In this document: piece after piece, positions 15,466-24,331 of the stretch
How the letters are laid out: the number at the start of each line of letters is the position of its first letter
Position numbering within the stretch: position 1 is the first letter of the stretch
Origin: Natrinema pallidum DSM 3751
GTDB lineage: Archaea > Halobacteriota > Halobacteria > Halobacteriales > Natrialbaceae
Length of the DNA: 64,000 nucleotides
Assembly: GCF_000337615.1 (NCBI RefSeq)
Contig: NZ_AOII01000042.1
Location: 18,625 to 82,624 of the forward strand
Reading direction: 5' to 3'
Translations under genes and position numbers: made by a program
The notes under the pieces: model-generated
Databases searched by the model: none
Seen by the model: the letters and a program-made list of their open reading frames with translations, nothing else
What the model was told of the DNA's origin: nothing

Positions 15466-17559
15466 TCACGCCGCCGTGTCGTCCTCGTCCGCTTCGTCCG
15501 ACTGCGCGGAGAGGCCCGCGTCGCGGTCGCGCTCGAGTGCTGGCGGTGTCTCGTGGTGGGCCGAGTAGCCGTCGAACCAGCGAGCGATGCGCTCGAGGCG
15601 GTCGACGACATGTGCTGGCTCGCCGGAGCGGGAGAGTTCGTGGCCCTCGCGGGGGTAGCGGACGAGCCGAGTGTCGACACGGTGTTTCTTCAGCCCGTGG
15701 TAGAACAGCTCGGCGGTGTTCGCCGGCGTGCGGTAGTCGCGGTCCGAGTGCACCACGAGCGTCGGTGTGTCGACGTCTGGGACGGCAGCGACGGGTGACT
15801 GCTCCCAGAGGAACTGGGGCTCCTCCCAGGGCGTCGTCCCGAAATCGCCCTCGAGGAGTTTGAAGGCGTCCGTCGAGCCGTAGAATCCGGTGAGGTCGTA
15901 GACGCCCCGTTGGGAGACGGCCGCGCGGAAGCGGTTGGTGTGGCCGACCGTCCAGGCGGTCATGAACCCGCCGAAGCTGCCGCCGGTGACGAACGCGTCG
16001 TCGGCATCGACGAACTCGCGTTCGCAGACCGCGTCGACGCCGGCGAGGACGTCAGTCAGCGTGACCGCTCCCCAGTCGCGTTCGATCGCTGTCGCCCGGG
16101 CCTCGCCGTAACCTGTCGACCCTCGCGGGTTACACCAGAAGACGACGTACCCCCGCGCTGCGAGCGTCTGGAACTCGTGCCACATCGTGCCGGCCGTCGT
16201 CCAGTGGGTGTGTGGGCCGCCGTGGATCTCGACGACGAGCGGATAGAGTTCGTCGGAATCGAAGTCGGGCGGGGTGAGGAGCCACCCCTGTAGCTGGCCA
16301 GCAGCGCCGTCGCTCTCGAACCAAACTGCTTCCGGCTGGGAGACGGCTCGATCCGCAAGATACTCGTCGTTGACCCGGGTCAGCCGGGTCGTCTCGCTGC
16401 CATCCCGTGTCGTCACGAAGACATCACCGGGGTGGTCCCACTCGCTCTGGACGTAGGTGATCGCGTTCCGACCGACGTCGAACGACTCGACGGTAACGCC
16501 GTCGCCGTAGATCGCCGTCGGCTCCTCGCTCGCATCTCCGGGCACCGTCCAGACGACGCGCGATCCCCTGTCCGGCGTGCTGAAGTAGAGCGCGTCGCCG
16601 TCAGGTCCCCACTGGAACTCACACTGATGACCGACGGTTCGATCCAGCGACTCCGTCGGGGTGGTTTCCGTTCCACTCTCGCGGTCGTGGACGCGAAGTT
16701 CCGTCTGGCGCATCGAGGCCTGCTCTTCCGGCGTGTACTCGAACGCGACCCTGCCGTCCGTGGTGGCGTCGATCGAATCGATCCAGCCGGTCGTCTCCGT
16801 GAACGCGTCGACCGCATCCGACTCGAGGTCGTGCTCGTACAGCTCGTATTCTAGCGAGTCGTCGGCCGCTTCCCCGGTCTTGGCGGCGTAGTAGATCGTC
16901 TCGTCGTCACCCCACGCTGGGGCGACGTAGTCGACGTCCGCGTCGGTCGGCTCCCCGTCGTCGGTGACTCGCGTGACCGCGTCGCCGTCGGGCTCCGGGG
17001 TATTCGAGAGCGCCGTCTCGACCTCGAGGACGTAGACGTGATTGCGCCGGCCATCGACGTACGCCATATCCGCGCGGTAGATCATGCGGTCGATCACTCG
17101 CGGGTCCGGCTCGCCGCGCTCGTACTCGGAGTCGACCGCCCGATCGCGTCCCATCTCTCGATCGGCCGCGGTGACCTGCTGGGTGAAGAGCAGTCGGGAG
17201 CCGTCCGGACTCCACGCGAGGTCGGTGACGCCGCCGACGACCGACGTGACACGTCGAGCCTCACCTCCGCCTGTCGGGACGATCCAGAGCTGCTCGCGAT
17301 CGTCTCCCTCGCCGCGGGTGCTGGCGAACGCGAGGTACTCGCCGTCGGGACTCCACCGGGGCTCGCTGTCGACGCCGTTGCTGACGGTGAACTGCGTCGG
17401 TTCGCCGCCGCCGATCGGAACGACGTGAATCGTCCCCGTGTACGATTCCTCGTCCTCGGGACGCCGCTGAACGAACGCGACGCGCTCGCCGTCCGGCGAG
17501 AGTCGGGGGTCCTCGACGCCCACGATGCCGTGGTAGTCTGTCGCCTCGATTTTGTTCAT
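15466..17559 (-). CDS. S9-family serine peptidase (acylaminoacyl-peptidase type)
   Basis: This is a prolyl-oligopeptidase-fold peptidase of 697 residues. The N-terminal part (about 1-420) is a beta-propeller made of TolB-like repeats (SPDGERVAF, SPDGEYLAF, SPDGSRLLF). The C-terminal alpha/beta hydrolase carries the nucleophile elbow GGSFGGF with Ser528, an Asp in HSDRDYRTP near 612 and a His in GEGHE near 644. No signal peptide is visible, so it is probably cytoplasmic. The ATG at 17559 is preferred because an AT-rich TATA box sits 23-32 bases upstream; the open frame extends to 17769. The C-terminus is acidic. Confidence 0.93.
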   Translation of the reverse strand: MNKIEATDYHGIVGVEDPRLSPDGERVAFVQRRPEDEESYTGTIHVVPIGGGEPTQFTVSNGVDSEPRWSPDGEYLAFASTRGEGDDREQLWIVPTGGGEARRVTSVVGGVTDLAWSPDGSRLLFTQQVTAADREMGRDRAVDSEYERGEPDPRVIDRMIYRADMAYVDGRRNHVYVLEVETALSNTPEPDGDAVTRVTDDGEPTDADVDYVAPAWGDDETIYYAAKTGEAADDSLEYELYEHDLESDAVDAFTETTGWIDSIDATTDGRVAFEYTPEEQASMRQTELRVHDRESGTETTPTESLDRTVGHQCEFQWGPDGDALYFSTPDRGSRVVWTVPGDASEEPTAIYGDGVTVESFDVGRNAITYVQSEWDHPGDVFVTTRDGSETTRLTRVNDEYLADRAVSQPEAVWFESDGAAGQLQGWLLTPPDFDSDELYPLVVEIHGGPHTHWTTAGTMWHEFQTLAARGYVVFWCNPRGSTGYGEARATAIERDWGAVTLTDVLAGVDAVCEREFVDADDAFVTGGSFGGFMTAWTVGHTNRFRAAVSQRGVYDLTGFYGSTDAFKLLEGDFGTTPWEEPQFLWEQSPVAAVPDVDTPTLVVHSDRDYRTPANTAELFYHGLKKHRVDTRLVRYPREGHELSRSGEPAHVVDRLERIARWFDGYSAHHETPPALERDRDAGLSAQSDEADEDDTAA

Positions 17560-17581
17560 ATTTGTTGTCGCATTCGATCGG

Positions 17582-17591
17582 TTATATATTT
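17582..17591. promoter_or_regulatory. Symmetric TATA element between divergent genes
   Basis: TTATATATTT is nearly symmetrical. Read on the minus strand it lies 23-32 bases before the S9 peptidase ATG at 17559; read on the plus strand it lies 33-42 bases before the ATG of the small membrane protein at 17624. It may direct transcription both ways. Confidence 0.55.
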
Positions 17592-17623
17592 CGCCCCCCG
17601 TTCCGAGGCAGTGGATCCTCCTG

Positions 17624-17824
17624 ATGGTCCCCGAAATGCCACTCCTCGTCCTCGAGGCCGTCCTCTCGCTGGTCGGGCTGTCCGTCGGCCTCACCGGCCT
17701 CTCCGTAACGCTCCCGCTCCGGACGCTCGGACTGGCGATTTTCGTCTCGCTGTCGTACCGGAACGCCACCCGCTCGTCCGGGTCCGAGTTCGGGTCCGCC
17801 GCGCCGGCTCCGGCCGACGCGTAA
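17624..17824 (+). CDS. Small membrane protein, divergent from the S9 peptidase
   Basis: A 66-residue protein from ATG 17624 (MVPEMPLLVLEAVLSLVG) has two hydrophobic segments, residues 5-30 and 30-45, and a polar, Ser/Ala/Pro-rich C-terminus. It shares the 64-base intergenic space with the divergent S9 peptidase gene and may use the same TATA element. No family was recognised. Confidence 0.5.
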   Translation: MVPEMPLLVLEAVLSLVGLSVGLTGLSVTLPLRTLGLAIFVSLSYRNATRSSGSEFGSAAPAPADA

Positions 17825-17866
17825 CTCTCTCATTACTATTTTAACACGACCGGTCGAAGGTCGGCT

Positions 17867-18724
17867 ATGACCAACCGGGATGCGGCTCGCTCGCGTGTGC
17901 CCGACGATGTTCCTCCCCCGGACCGTGCCTTTCGACTCGCGTTCGGCGGCTACATCGGCGTTCTCGTCGCGGGACTCGTGACGGCGATGGCCGTTCTGCG
18001 TCGCCCGGCGATGGCTTCGACTGCGGTGACCGGCACGGCCGTCGCCGGTCTGGGAGGCGGGTGTCTCGCTGGCGTCGCCTTCGCGGGACACAGCCCCGGG
18101 CTGGCCGTCCGTCTCGGTCGAACCCGACGCCGACGAGCGGCGCTCCTCCTCCCGGCCGTCCCGTTCGGACTGGCGGTCGCCGCATCACTGGTCGGGCCGC
18201 TCGAGTCGCGGTTGGCGTTCGTCGCGCTCGTGTCGATGGTTGTCGTCGCTCTCACGGGCGGTCTCGTCACGTGGATGGCACAGACCCGGTACGTGGACGC
18301 CGTTACGAGTGACGCGCCAGTCGCCACGTGGCAGTGGGAGCCGCCGAGCAGTCCCACGCTGGACGCCGTCGTGTTCGCCATGTGGCTGCTGCTCGGCGCT
18401 GCCAACGCGTATCGCGGCGACTGGCTGCAATCGATCGTGTGGGCCGGTCTGGCGCTACTCTGGCTCTGTAGCGGCCTCACCGAGGGTCGATGGCGGATCG
18501 GGTCGATGGGGGCAACGCCCGAAATCCGCGTTCACGAAACCGGACTGGTCAAGCAACGACCGTACACCCGATTGATCGTCCTGTGGGACGATGTCGACCA
18601 CGTCAGACTCCGAGCGGACGACCTCGTCTTGGACCGTAGCCTGTTCGACGTGCGATTCGACCGCGACGAACTCGCGGCGCTCGAGGCAGCGCACGAGGAA
18701 ATCGAACGACGGCTTCCGAACTGA
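17867..18724 (+). CDS. Membrane protein with C-terminal PH-like domain
   Basis: The 285-residue protein has about six hydrophobic segments between residues 25 and 205 in three pairs. A C-terminal domain of about 70 residues follows, starting IRVHETGLVKQRPYTRLIVLWDDV, that looks like the bacterial PH-like beta domains attached to membrane proteins. A TATTTTAA element about 30 bases upstream supports the ATG at 17867. The function is unknown; the domain reading is by pattern only. Confidence 0.55.
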   Translation: MTNRDAARSRVPDDVPPPDRAFRLAFGGYIGVLVAGLVTAMAVLRRPAMASTAVTGTAVAGLGGGCLAGVAFAGHSPGLAVRLGRTRRRRAALLLPAVPFGLAVAASLVGPLESRLAFVALVSMVVVALTGGLVTWMAQTRYVDAVTSDAPVATWQWEPPSSPTLDAVVFAMWLLLGAANAYRGDWLQSIVWAGLALLWLCSGLTEGRWRIGSMGATPEIRVHETGLVKQRPYTRLIVLWDDVDHVRLRADDLVLDRSLFDVRFDRDELAALEAAHEEIERRLPN

Positions 18725-18776
18725 CCCGCCGATTGACGCCTCGTGGCGGCCGCCCGACGTCTCCCGCGTCAATCCA

Positions 18777-19394
18777 TCACTTGAGGTCGGCGCGGCCGCT
18801 CGTTGCGCTCCGAATGCGGTCCCGGAACGCCTCGCCCTCTGCGCGCGGGACGCGCACGTCGAAACTGACCGTGGCCTCGTAGTCGGCCTCGAACTCGTAA
18901 CCCTCGCTCTCCAGGATCGAGCGCACGGTTCCGGAATCGTCGTATGCGACGGTGATCACGACCCGTTCGTGTGGCCGCTCCTCGACGATGCCGGCCGCTT
19001 CGACTGCCTCTGTCACGGCGCGGGAGTAGGCCCGAACGAGGCCGCCGACGCCGAGGTTTGTCCCGCCGTAGTAGCGCGTCACGACGACCGCACAGTTCTC
19101 GAGGTCCTGCTGTGCGAGGACGTTCAGCGCCGGTTTGCCGGCCGAGCCGGAGGGCTCGCCGTCGTCGCTCGAGTACTCCCGGAGGAAGTGGCCGTCCGTC
19201 TCCTCGTTGCCGGCTCGGACACGATAGGCGGGCACGTTGTGGGTCGCGTCGGCGTACTCCTCGCGAACGGCGTCGACGAACGTTTCGGCCGCGTCGACGG
19301 ATTCGACGGGCCGGACGTGCCCGATGAACTCCGAGCCCTGGACGACGAACTCGGCGGTGGCCGGTTCCGGAACGGTGCGATACGCCCGGCTCAC
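18777..19394 (-). CDS. YigZ/IMPACT family protein (UPF0029)
   Basis: The 205-residue protein has the UPF0029 signature region YSSDDGEPSGSAGKPALN, followed by VVVTRYYGGTNLGVGGLVRAY. A C-terminal ferredoxin-like domain starts at about residue 140. Relatives include E. coli YigZ and the eukaryotic translation regulator IMPACT; the molecular role in archaea is not established. It is transcribed alone on the minus strand and is normal in length for the family. Confidence 0.92.
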   Translation of the reverse strand: MSRAYRTVPEPATAEFVVQGSEFIGHVRPVESVDAAETFVDAVREEYADATHNVPAYRVRAGNEETDGHFLREYSSDDGEPSGSAGKPALNVLAQQDLENCAVVVTRYYGGTNLGVGGLVRAYSRAVTEAVEAAGIVEERPHERVVITVAYDDSGTVRSILESEGYEFEADYEATVSFDVRVPRAEGEAFRDRIRSATSGRADLK

Positions 19395-19590
19395 GGCCGC
19401 CCTCCCTCGTCTCGTCGGCGGACGTACCGACGCGGAGACGGCGTCTCGAAGCGGGTCATAGCGGTGCTACGTTGGGCCACGAAAAGAGACCGTCGGTCCC
19501 GCCCGTTTCGCCTCGGGGAACGGGGCCGAATCGTGGGAACGTTTCGCTGGGACCCGTACGCTATTGGTCCTCCATGCGCTGTGTGGACAC

Positions 19591-19998
19591 ATGAACGGCG
19601 AGACCATCGACGCCGAACTCGCGGACGAAATCTACAGTAGCTGTCGGACGACGGTGGGTGACGAACTGCGCAGCATCACGTACTTTACCGCGGACGACAT
19701 CGAGCAGTTGTACCTCCGTTCGGACCTGGAACAGACTGCGGACCTGATCGGCTTCGCCGAGCACGAGCGGCTGGGCTTTCGCTCGCAGTCGGCCTACCGG
19801 AACACGCAACTCGGCGAGTACCAGGCGACGATCCGGATGTTCGAGAACGGTTACTTGTCCCGGGTCATTCGCGGGCCACACGGCGTCTGGGTGACGACCG
19901 ACGATCTGTCGATGGAACGGTTCGAGGAACTCACCAGCGCACTCGAGTCGATCCTCGACGACTTCGCGGACACCGTCGCCGTCGGGGACGACGACTGA
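19591..19998 (+). CDS. Conserved haloarchaeal protein, unknown
   Basis: This is a soluble acidic protein of 135 residues from ATG 19591. It has an ELRSITYFTADDIEQLYLRSDL segment near residue 22, a YQATIRMFENGYLSRVI strand near 75 and a C-terminal helix. Many haloarchaeal genomes encode similar proteins with the same ENGY strand, but I cannot name a function. The frame is open nine codons upstream to a GTG; the ATG is used. It is convergent with the ACT-domain regulator, eight bases away. Confidence 0.6.
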   Translation: MNGETIDAELADEIYSSCRTTVGDELRSITYFTADDIEQLYLRSDLEQTADLIGFAEHERLGFRSQSAYRNTQLGEYQATIRMFENGYLSRVIRGPHGVWVTTDDLSMERFEELTSALESILDDFADTVAVGDDD

Positions 19999-20005
19999 CT
20001 GTCGG

Positions 20006-20509
20006 TCACTGAATCTCGATCTTCCGGACGAACGAGAGGTCCCGGATCGCGGTGATGACCTCGCCCGATAGCTCCTCGTCGGTGATCAGGTAGAGCCGCG
20101 GTTCGTCGGTGAACTCGGGGTCCTCGCTGATCGTCTGGCGGATCGAGATGTCGTGGTCGGCCAGCGTGCCGGTGACGTCGGCAACGATCCCCTCCTGTTC
20201 GGCGTTGGTCACCTCGACGGAGAGGACGGTCAGGTCTAGGACCGGTGCCAGGTCCATCAGGCTCGGTACCTGCGAGATGTTCTGGAAAATCCGCCGTAGC
20301 TCGGGGTCCTCGAGAATGACGTCGGTCGTCGAGTCGACGACTCGCCGGTCGACGCCGATCTCGCGGGCGATTCCCGTGTTCGGAATCTCGATGCCGCCGG
20401 AGACGACCCGGCCGTCGTCGTTGACCGAGAACCCGCGCTCGAGCAGCAGTCGGATCACCGCCTGCTGGCTCGGCGATCCCTCGAACTTCTCCATGATCTC
20501 GTCGAACAT
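20006..20509 (-). CDS. ACT-domain regulator of amino-acid metabolism
   Basis: The protein (167 residues) has an N-terminal helix-turn-helix-like part (residues about 10-75: SQQAVIRLLLERGF, then GIAREIGVDRRVVDST) and a C-terminal ACT domain (about 90-165, LTVLSVEVTNAEQEGIVADVTG). This order matches the archaeal family annotated as a predicted amino-acid metabolism regulator with an ACT domain. The ACT domain probably binds an amino acid and the N-terminus DNA. No target can be read from this locus. Confidence 0.85.
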   Translation of the reverse strand: MFDEIMEKFEGSPSQQAVIRLLLERGFSVNDDGRVVSGGIEIPNTGIAREIGVDRRVVDSTTDVILEDPELRRIFQNISQVPSLMDLAPVLDLTVLSVEVTNAEQEGIVADVTGTLADHDISIRQTISEDPEFTDEPRLYLITDEELSGEVITAIRDLSFVRKIEIQ

Positions 20510-20649
20510 TCGTTGCCGAGTGTACGGCCGCGCCGGTATAATGTCCGGTGATCGGTCTCGGCCGGCGTCGGCGGCGACCCGCTCGCGGGTGGCCGCCCGG
20601 CACGTCGTCTGACGGATGATTTTTCACCGTTCCCGTGCAGGCCGACACT

Positions 20650-21444
20650 ATGCGCGAACTCCGGAGCTGTGACTTCTGTGGTGCCGAGGCGATCGGCGCG
20701 TTCGAGATCGTGCCCCCCGAACTCGAGCCGACCGAGGCCGAACAGCGCCGCGTCGTTCCCTGCCGTGACTGCAAGGTTCGACTCGAGACGCTGCTCGAAC
20801 CGCTGCTCTCCCGGGCCGGTGCCGAGCGCGAAACCGACGCCGCGGATCGCGATCGGGACGGAAGCCCGACCGACGCGTCCGACGGCTCCGAGGATGTCGT
20901 CGCCAGCGCCGGCCGATCGACGGAGAAGCGACGGCGGACCACAAGCCCGAACGCGACCGTCTCGGACGCGTCGGCGGAGCACGACGAGCGGACGAGCCCT
21001 CGAGACGACACTGGGGCTGAAGCCGACCGTGACCCTGCTTCCGACCCCGAATCGGGATCGCAGTCGGACGCGCCCGCGGAGCCGGTCCTCGAAGACGGGA
21101 TCACCTTCGAGCGCACCGAGCGGGCGGCCCGGGACGGCTCGACCGAGTCGGACGAGACCGAGACAGGGACGGCGGCCGCGGCCGATTCGACCGACGGGTC
21201 GTCGGACGACGAGTCGCTGTCCGACGAAGCCGCCACGACCGACGCACCGACCGGTCCGCCAACGGCTTACAGCAAGGTCCTTCGTCTCCTTCGCAACCGC
21301 GAGTTTCCAATGGACCGCAGCGCCGTCGAGGAGTTAGCGGTGGGGGCCTACGACCTCGAGCCCCACGAAGCAGCGGCGATCGTCGACTATGCCATCGCCG
21401 AGGACGAGTTCGTCGACGAACGGGGCACGCTTCGGCGCTCGTAA
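20650..21444 (+). CDS. Zinc-ribbon protein with long acidic linker and C-terminal helical domain
   Basis: The 264-residue protein from ATG 20650 starts MRELRSCDFCG and has two CxxC pairs (CDFC and CRDC) within 40 residues, an apparent zinc ribbon. Residues about 55-205 are a Ser/Asp/Glu/Thr-rich disordered linker. The last 60 residues (YSKVLRLLRNREFPMDRSAV) look like a winged-helix or similar helical domain. The N- and C-terminal parts may be one conserved family with a variable linker. A GTG at 20635 is also in frame. A nucleic-acid role is inferred from the domain types. Confidence 0.6.
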   Translation: MRELRSCDFCGAEAIGAFEIVPPELEPTEAEQRRVVPCRDCKVRLETLLEPLLSRAGAERETDAADRDRDGSPTDASDGSEDVVASAGRSTEKRRRTTSPNATVSDASAEHDERTSPRDDTGAEADRDPASDPESGSQSDAPAEPVLEDGITFERTERAARDGSTESDETETGTAAAADSTDGSSDDESLSDEAATTDAPTGPPTAYSKVLRLLRNREFPMDRSAVEELAVGAYDLEPHEAAAIVDYAIAEDEFVDERGTLRRS

Positions 21445-21492
21445 GCTGACAGCCGTAACCCAGTTCGGTTCTCGCGTCCGCGCGACAAACGG

Positions 21493-22080
21493 CTACAGCG
21501 TCCCCTTCGTGCTCGGCGTCCCCTCCCGTCGCTCGTCGCGTCGCGTCGCGTCGTCGAGGCTCCGGGCGAGCACTTTGAACAGGGCTTCGACCTCGTGGTG
21601 GGCGTTCTCGCCGTCGACCTCGAGGTGGAGTGTCAACCCGGCGTGCATCGCCAGCGATTCGGCGAAGTGGCGGGCCATGTCGCTGGTGAACCCGCCGATC
21701 CGTGCCTGCGAAAAGCTGCCGTCGAAGTAGAATCGCGGTCGCCCGCTGACGTCGACGACCGCCTCCGCGACGGCCTCGTCGAGCGGAACCCGCCGGTCGG
21801 CGTAGCGGACGATCCCCGCCCGGTCACCCAGTGCGTCGTCGATGGCCTCGCCGAGCACGATCGCGACGTCCTCGACCGTGTGGTGGTCGTCGATCTCGAG
21901 GTCGCCGTCACAGTCGATCTCGAGGTCGAACAGGCCGTGCTTGGCGAACGACGCTAGCATGTGATCGAAGAAGCCGATACCGGTCTCGACCGTGGCCGTC
22001 CCGCTGCCGTCTATCTCGAGCGTACACTCGATCGTCGTCTCGGCCGTCGCACGGGTGACAGTCGCCGTTCGCTCGCTCAT
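21493..22080 (-). CDS. hisB: Imidazoleglycerol-phosphate dehydratase
   Basis: This enzyme catalyses the sixth step of histidine synthesis. The 195-residue protein has GIGFFDHML at about 31, DDHHTVEDV near 62 and the C-terminal [16 protein letters not shown], which supply the metal-binding histidines and glutamates. No phosphatase domain is fused, as usual in archaea. The ATG at 22080 ([10 protein letters not shown]) is used. hisA lies 0.75 kb away on the same strand but is separated from it by a plus-strand gene and a gene remnant, and hisI is 24 kb away, so the pathway is scattered. Confidence 0.95.
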   Translation of the reverse strand: MSERTATVTRATAETTIECTLEIDGSGTATVETGIGFFDHMLASFAKHGLFDLEIDCDGDLEIDDHHTVEDVAIVLGEAIDDALGDRAGIVRYADRRVPLDEAVAEAVVDVSGRPRFYFDGSFSQARIGGFTSDMARHFAESLAMHAGLTLHLEVDGENAHHEVEALFKVLARSLDDATRRDERREGTPSTKGTL

Positions 22081-22355
22081 GGGAGAGTCATGCCGCCCCC
22101 GATACAAGGCGGTTCCGCTCGCCGTAGTCGACGGACCGTCGACCGGGTCGATCGACTCCGATTCCCGTGTCCGTCCCGATTCGCGAATATCGGCTCAAAC
22201 CGAGTTATAAAATGTCTCCTGGCCGCATGTCGGGTTTCAAAACGTCGTTTGCCACTCCTTAGCGGGAGTGAAACGGTCCGAAACGACGCCAATCTTCGGC
22301 CGATTATATACTCCGGTAGCTGAATGTCATACTCGAGAAGAGGTGACCCGTTTCG

Positions 22356-22622
22356 ATGTCCAACCCCTCCCCCGTTTCGAACGAATCGATCGCCCCGTCG
22401 AGCCCTGATGCGGAGCCGAGCCGTGACTACGCCGATCGGTTCGTCCGCTCGCTCAAAGGCCCCGCTCAGTTCCTGTCGTTCTGGATCGCTATCGCCCTGC
22501 CCTTCGTGCACCTCCCCCTCCTGGCACAGGGACTCGGCGATCCAGCCGTCACGCTCGCGTTCGTCCTCCTGTTGGTCGCCAACGTTTTCGCTCTCTACGT
22601 CGGTCACGGCTACAACAGCTAA
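22356..22622 (+). CDS. Small two-helix membrane protein
   Basis: The 88-residue protein begins with a disordered Ser/Pro-rich stretch (residues 1-25) followed by RFVRSLKGPAQFLSFWIAIA and two membrane helices (about 36-58 and 63-84). It lies between hisB and hisA on the opposite strand. An AATTATA-like sequence upstream, around 22302-22310, could be its promoter. No family was recognised. Confidence 0.6.
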   Translation: MSNPSPVSNESIAPSSPDAEPSRDYADRFVRSLKGPAQFLSFWIAIALPFVHLPLLAQGLGDPAVTLAFVLLLVANVFALYVGHGYNS

Positions 22623-22643
22623 GCCCGCCGGTCGCCCCTCGAG

Positions 22644-22804
22644 TCACCGTCGGGAAGCACGAAGAGCACGACCACGTCCGAGGACGGCGATGAACGGGCC
22701 GACGAAGAGCATCGCCGGCAGGAGGCGAACACCGCGGCCATTCGGACGTGGTCAGAGTGCTCGTCCGCGTCAGCCACTGGGAGACGGTTCGTCGTCTGCC
22801 GCAT
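22644..22804 (-). pseudogene. Possible frameshifted small membrane-protein gene
   Basis: An ATG at 22804 opens MRQTTNRLPVADADEHSDHV. About 30 codons on, the natural continuation into a membrane helix (LLPAMLFVGPFIAVLGRG) is only found in a neighbouring frame, which ends at 22644. A one-base indel near 22715 would join them into a protein of about 55 residues. It starts 26 bases after hisA and might have been its co-transcribed partner. The evidence is limited to the coding pattern. Confidence 0.28.
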
Positions 22805-22829
22805 TGGTTCCCTTCGTCGCTCGCGTCGG

Positions 22830-23582
22830 CTACTCGTTGGCGTCGACCGCCGCCTGCGCTTCCTCGAGCGTGAAGTTCCCCTCGTAGAGCGCGCTCCCGA
22901 CGACGACTGCCGCCGCGCCGGCGTCCGCGAGGGTCCGTACGTCCGCGAGGGTCGCAACGCCGCCGCTGGCGATCACCGGGATATCGGTCGCCTCGACCAG
23001 TTCGCGGACGGGTTCGGTCGCGACCCCCTCGAGTCGCCCCTCGACGTCGACGTTCGTAAAGAGGATCGCGGCGGCACCGAGGTTCTCGTACCGCTTGGCC
23101 GCTTCGACGGGGCTGATACCCGCGCCCTCGGTCCAGCCCTCGACGACGACCTCGCCGTCTTTCGCGTCGAGGCTGACGACGACGCTCTCGGGATGGCGCT
23201 CGCTGATCTCGCCGACGATCTCGGGGTTCTCGACCGCCGCCGTCCCGAGGATGACCCGATCGACGCCCCGCTCGAGCAGGGCGACGGCGTCGTCGACGGT
23301 GCGGATACCACCGCCCAGTTGCGTCGGTACGTCGACGGCGTCGATCACCGCGTCGATGGCGTCGGCGTTCGCCCGTTCGCCCTCGAACGCCCCGTCGAGA
23401 TCGACCAGGTGCAGCGATTCCGCACCGGCGTCGATCCACCGCCGGGCGGCCCCGACCGGCTCGCCGTAGGTCTTTTCGGTGCCGCGTTCGCCCTGCACGA
23501 GCTGGACGACCTCGCCGTCCTGAACGTCGACCGCGGGGATCACCTCGAACTCGCCGTCTGCGTCGTTGGCCTCAGTACCCAT
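22830..23582 (-). CDS. hisA: Phosphoribosylformimino-AICAR ribotide isomerase
   Basis: This is the (beta-alpha)8-barrel isomerase that acts on ProFAR in histidine synthesis. The 250-residue protein from ATG 23582 has the catalytic Asp region FEVIPAVDVQDGEVVQL, the LHLVDLDGA strand, the GGGIRT phosphate loop near 96, a second catalytic Asp in VVVSLDAKDG and the ASGGVATL phosphate loop near 205. The acidic N-terminal extension of about 10 residues is typical of halophiles. The frame continues to 23735 but without family similarity. Confidence 0.95.
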   Translation of the reverse strand: MGTEANDADGEFEVIPAVDVQDGEVVQLVQGERGTEKTYGEPVGAARRWIDAGAESLHLVDLDGAFEGERANADAIDAVIDAVDVPTQLGGGIRTVDDAVALLERGVDRVILGTAAVENPEIVGEISERHPESVVVSLDAKDGEVVVEGWTEGAGISPVEAAKRYENLGAAAILFTNVDVEGRLEGVATEPVRELVEATDIPVIASGGVATLADVRTLADAGAAAVVVGSALYEGNFTLEEAQAAVDANE

Positions 23583-23837
23583 ACTCGAGTGCGCGAGGCC
23601 GGCGCGAGTAAAGGCGACGGTTTCGTCGACTGCCATCGCTGCGACACTGTCCCCGCGCTGACCGGCGTTATTGGGATGGTCGTCACGGGCCTCCTCGAGT
23701 CGAACGAAGGCTACGACGCCATGCAGAATCCCCAAAGTGATTTCACACGTTGTGCTGAAATGACGGTACGTGATGTGATCCCGTATGGATCGAGTTCGAA
23801 ATCAACTCGCGACTGCGCTGACGGGGCCAGCCGAACG

Positions 23838-24215
23838 ATGAAGCCACGCTATATCGACGCGATTATCGATCTCGCCTACGGCGGTCTGATTTTCGTCTCA
23901 GTCGGTTTGATCGTCGTCGAGGGAACGCGAGTCGGGTTAGCGCTCGGGTTAGGCGTCCTCGTCTCGTACGCACTACACGTCATCTGGAAGATGGCACGCT
24001 TCGATCCGGAGTGGATGACGACGGAGATGGAAGAGACGGTCGAAGAGGCCATCGAACAGACGATCGGCGAGCAAGTCGACACGGTCCAGCAACGGATCGA
24101 AACCGTCGACGAACGTATCGACCGTCGGCCACGCGAGGACGAAATCGAGGATCTCCTCGAGGAGACGGTCGTCGACACCGACGAACCGGACGAGACCGGC
24201 GACGCCGCTCGATAG
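23838..24215 (+). CDS. Membrane-anchored coiled-coil protein
   Basis: The 125-residue protein from ATG 23838 has two N-terminal membrane helices (residues about 8-45) followed by a charged region (55-125) in which Glu/Thr/Val-rich heptads (EETVEEAIEQTIGEQVDTVQ) suggest a coiled coil. Similar proteins occur widely in haloarchaea near phosphate or stress genes, though the function is unknown. In-frame ATG 23760 is possible but lacks family-like sequence. A PiT gene follows 116 bases downstream. Confidence 0.6.
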   Translation: MKPRYIDAIIDLAYGGLIFVSVGLIVVEGTRVGLALGLGVLVSYALHVIWKMARFDPEWMTTEMEETVEEAIEQTIGEQVDTVQQRIETVDERIDRRPREDEIEDLLEETVVDTDEPDETGDAAR

Positions 24216-24331
24216 CCCCTCGTCGCCGATACCTTCCGCCGATCGAAAGCCGCGTCCGACGGCCGTCGATCTTCTCTGCGTACGAGACGGCATAACGAAT
24301 ATCCGAATCGACGTGATACCTGTCTCTCAGT

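Noticed and set aside
23193-23837. Long plus-strand frame running into the coiled-coil membrane protein
   Set aside because: The part before 23838 is antisense to hisA and intergenic sequence. Protein-like sequence begins only at MKPRYID.
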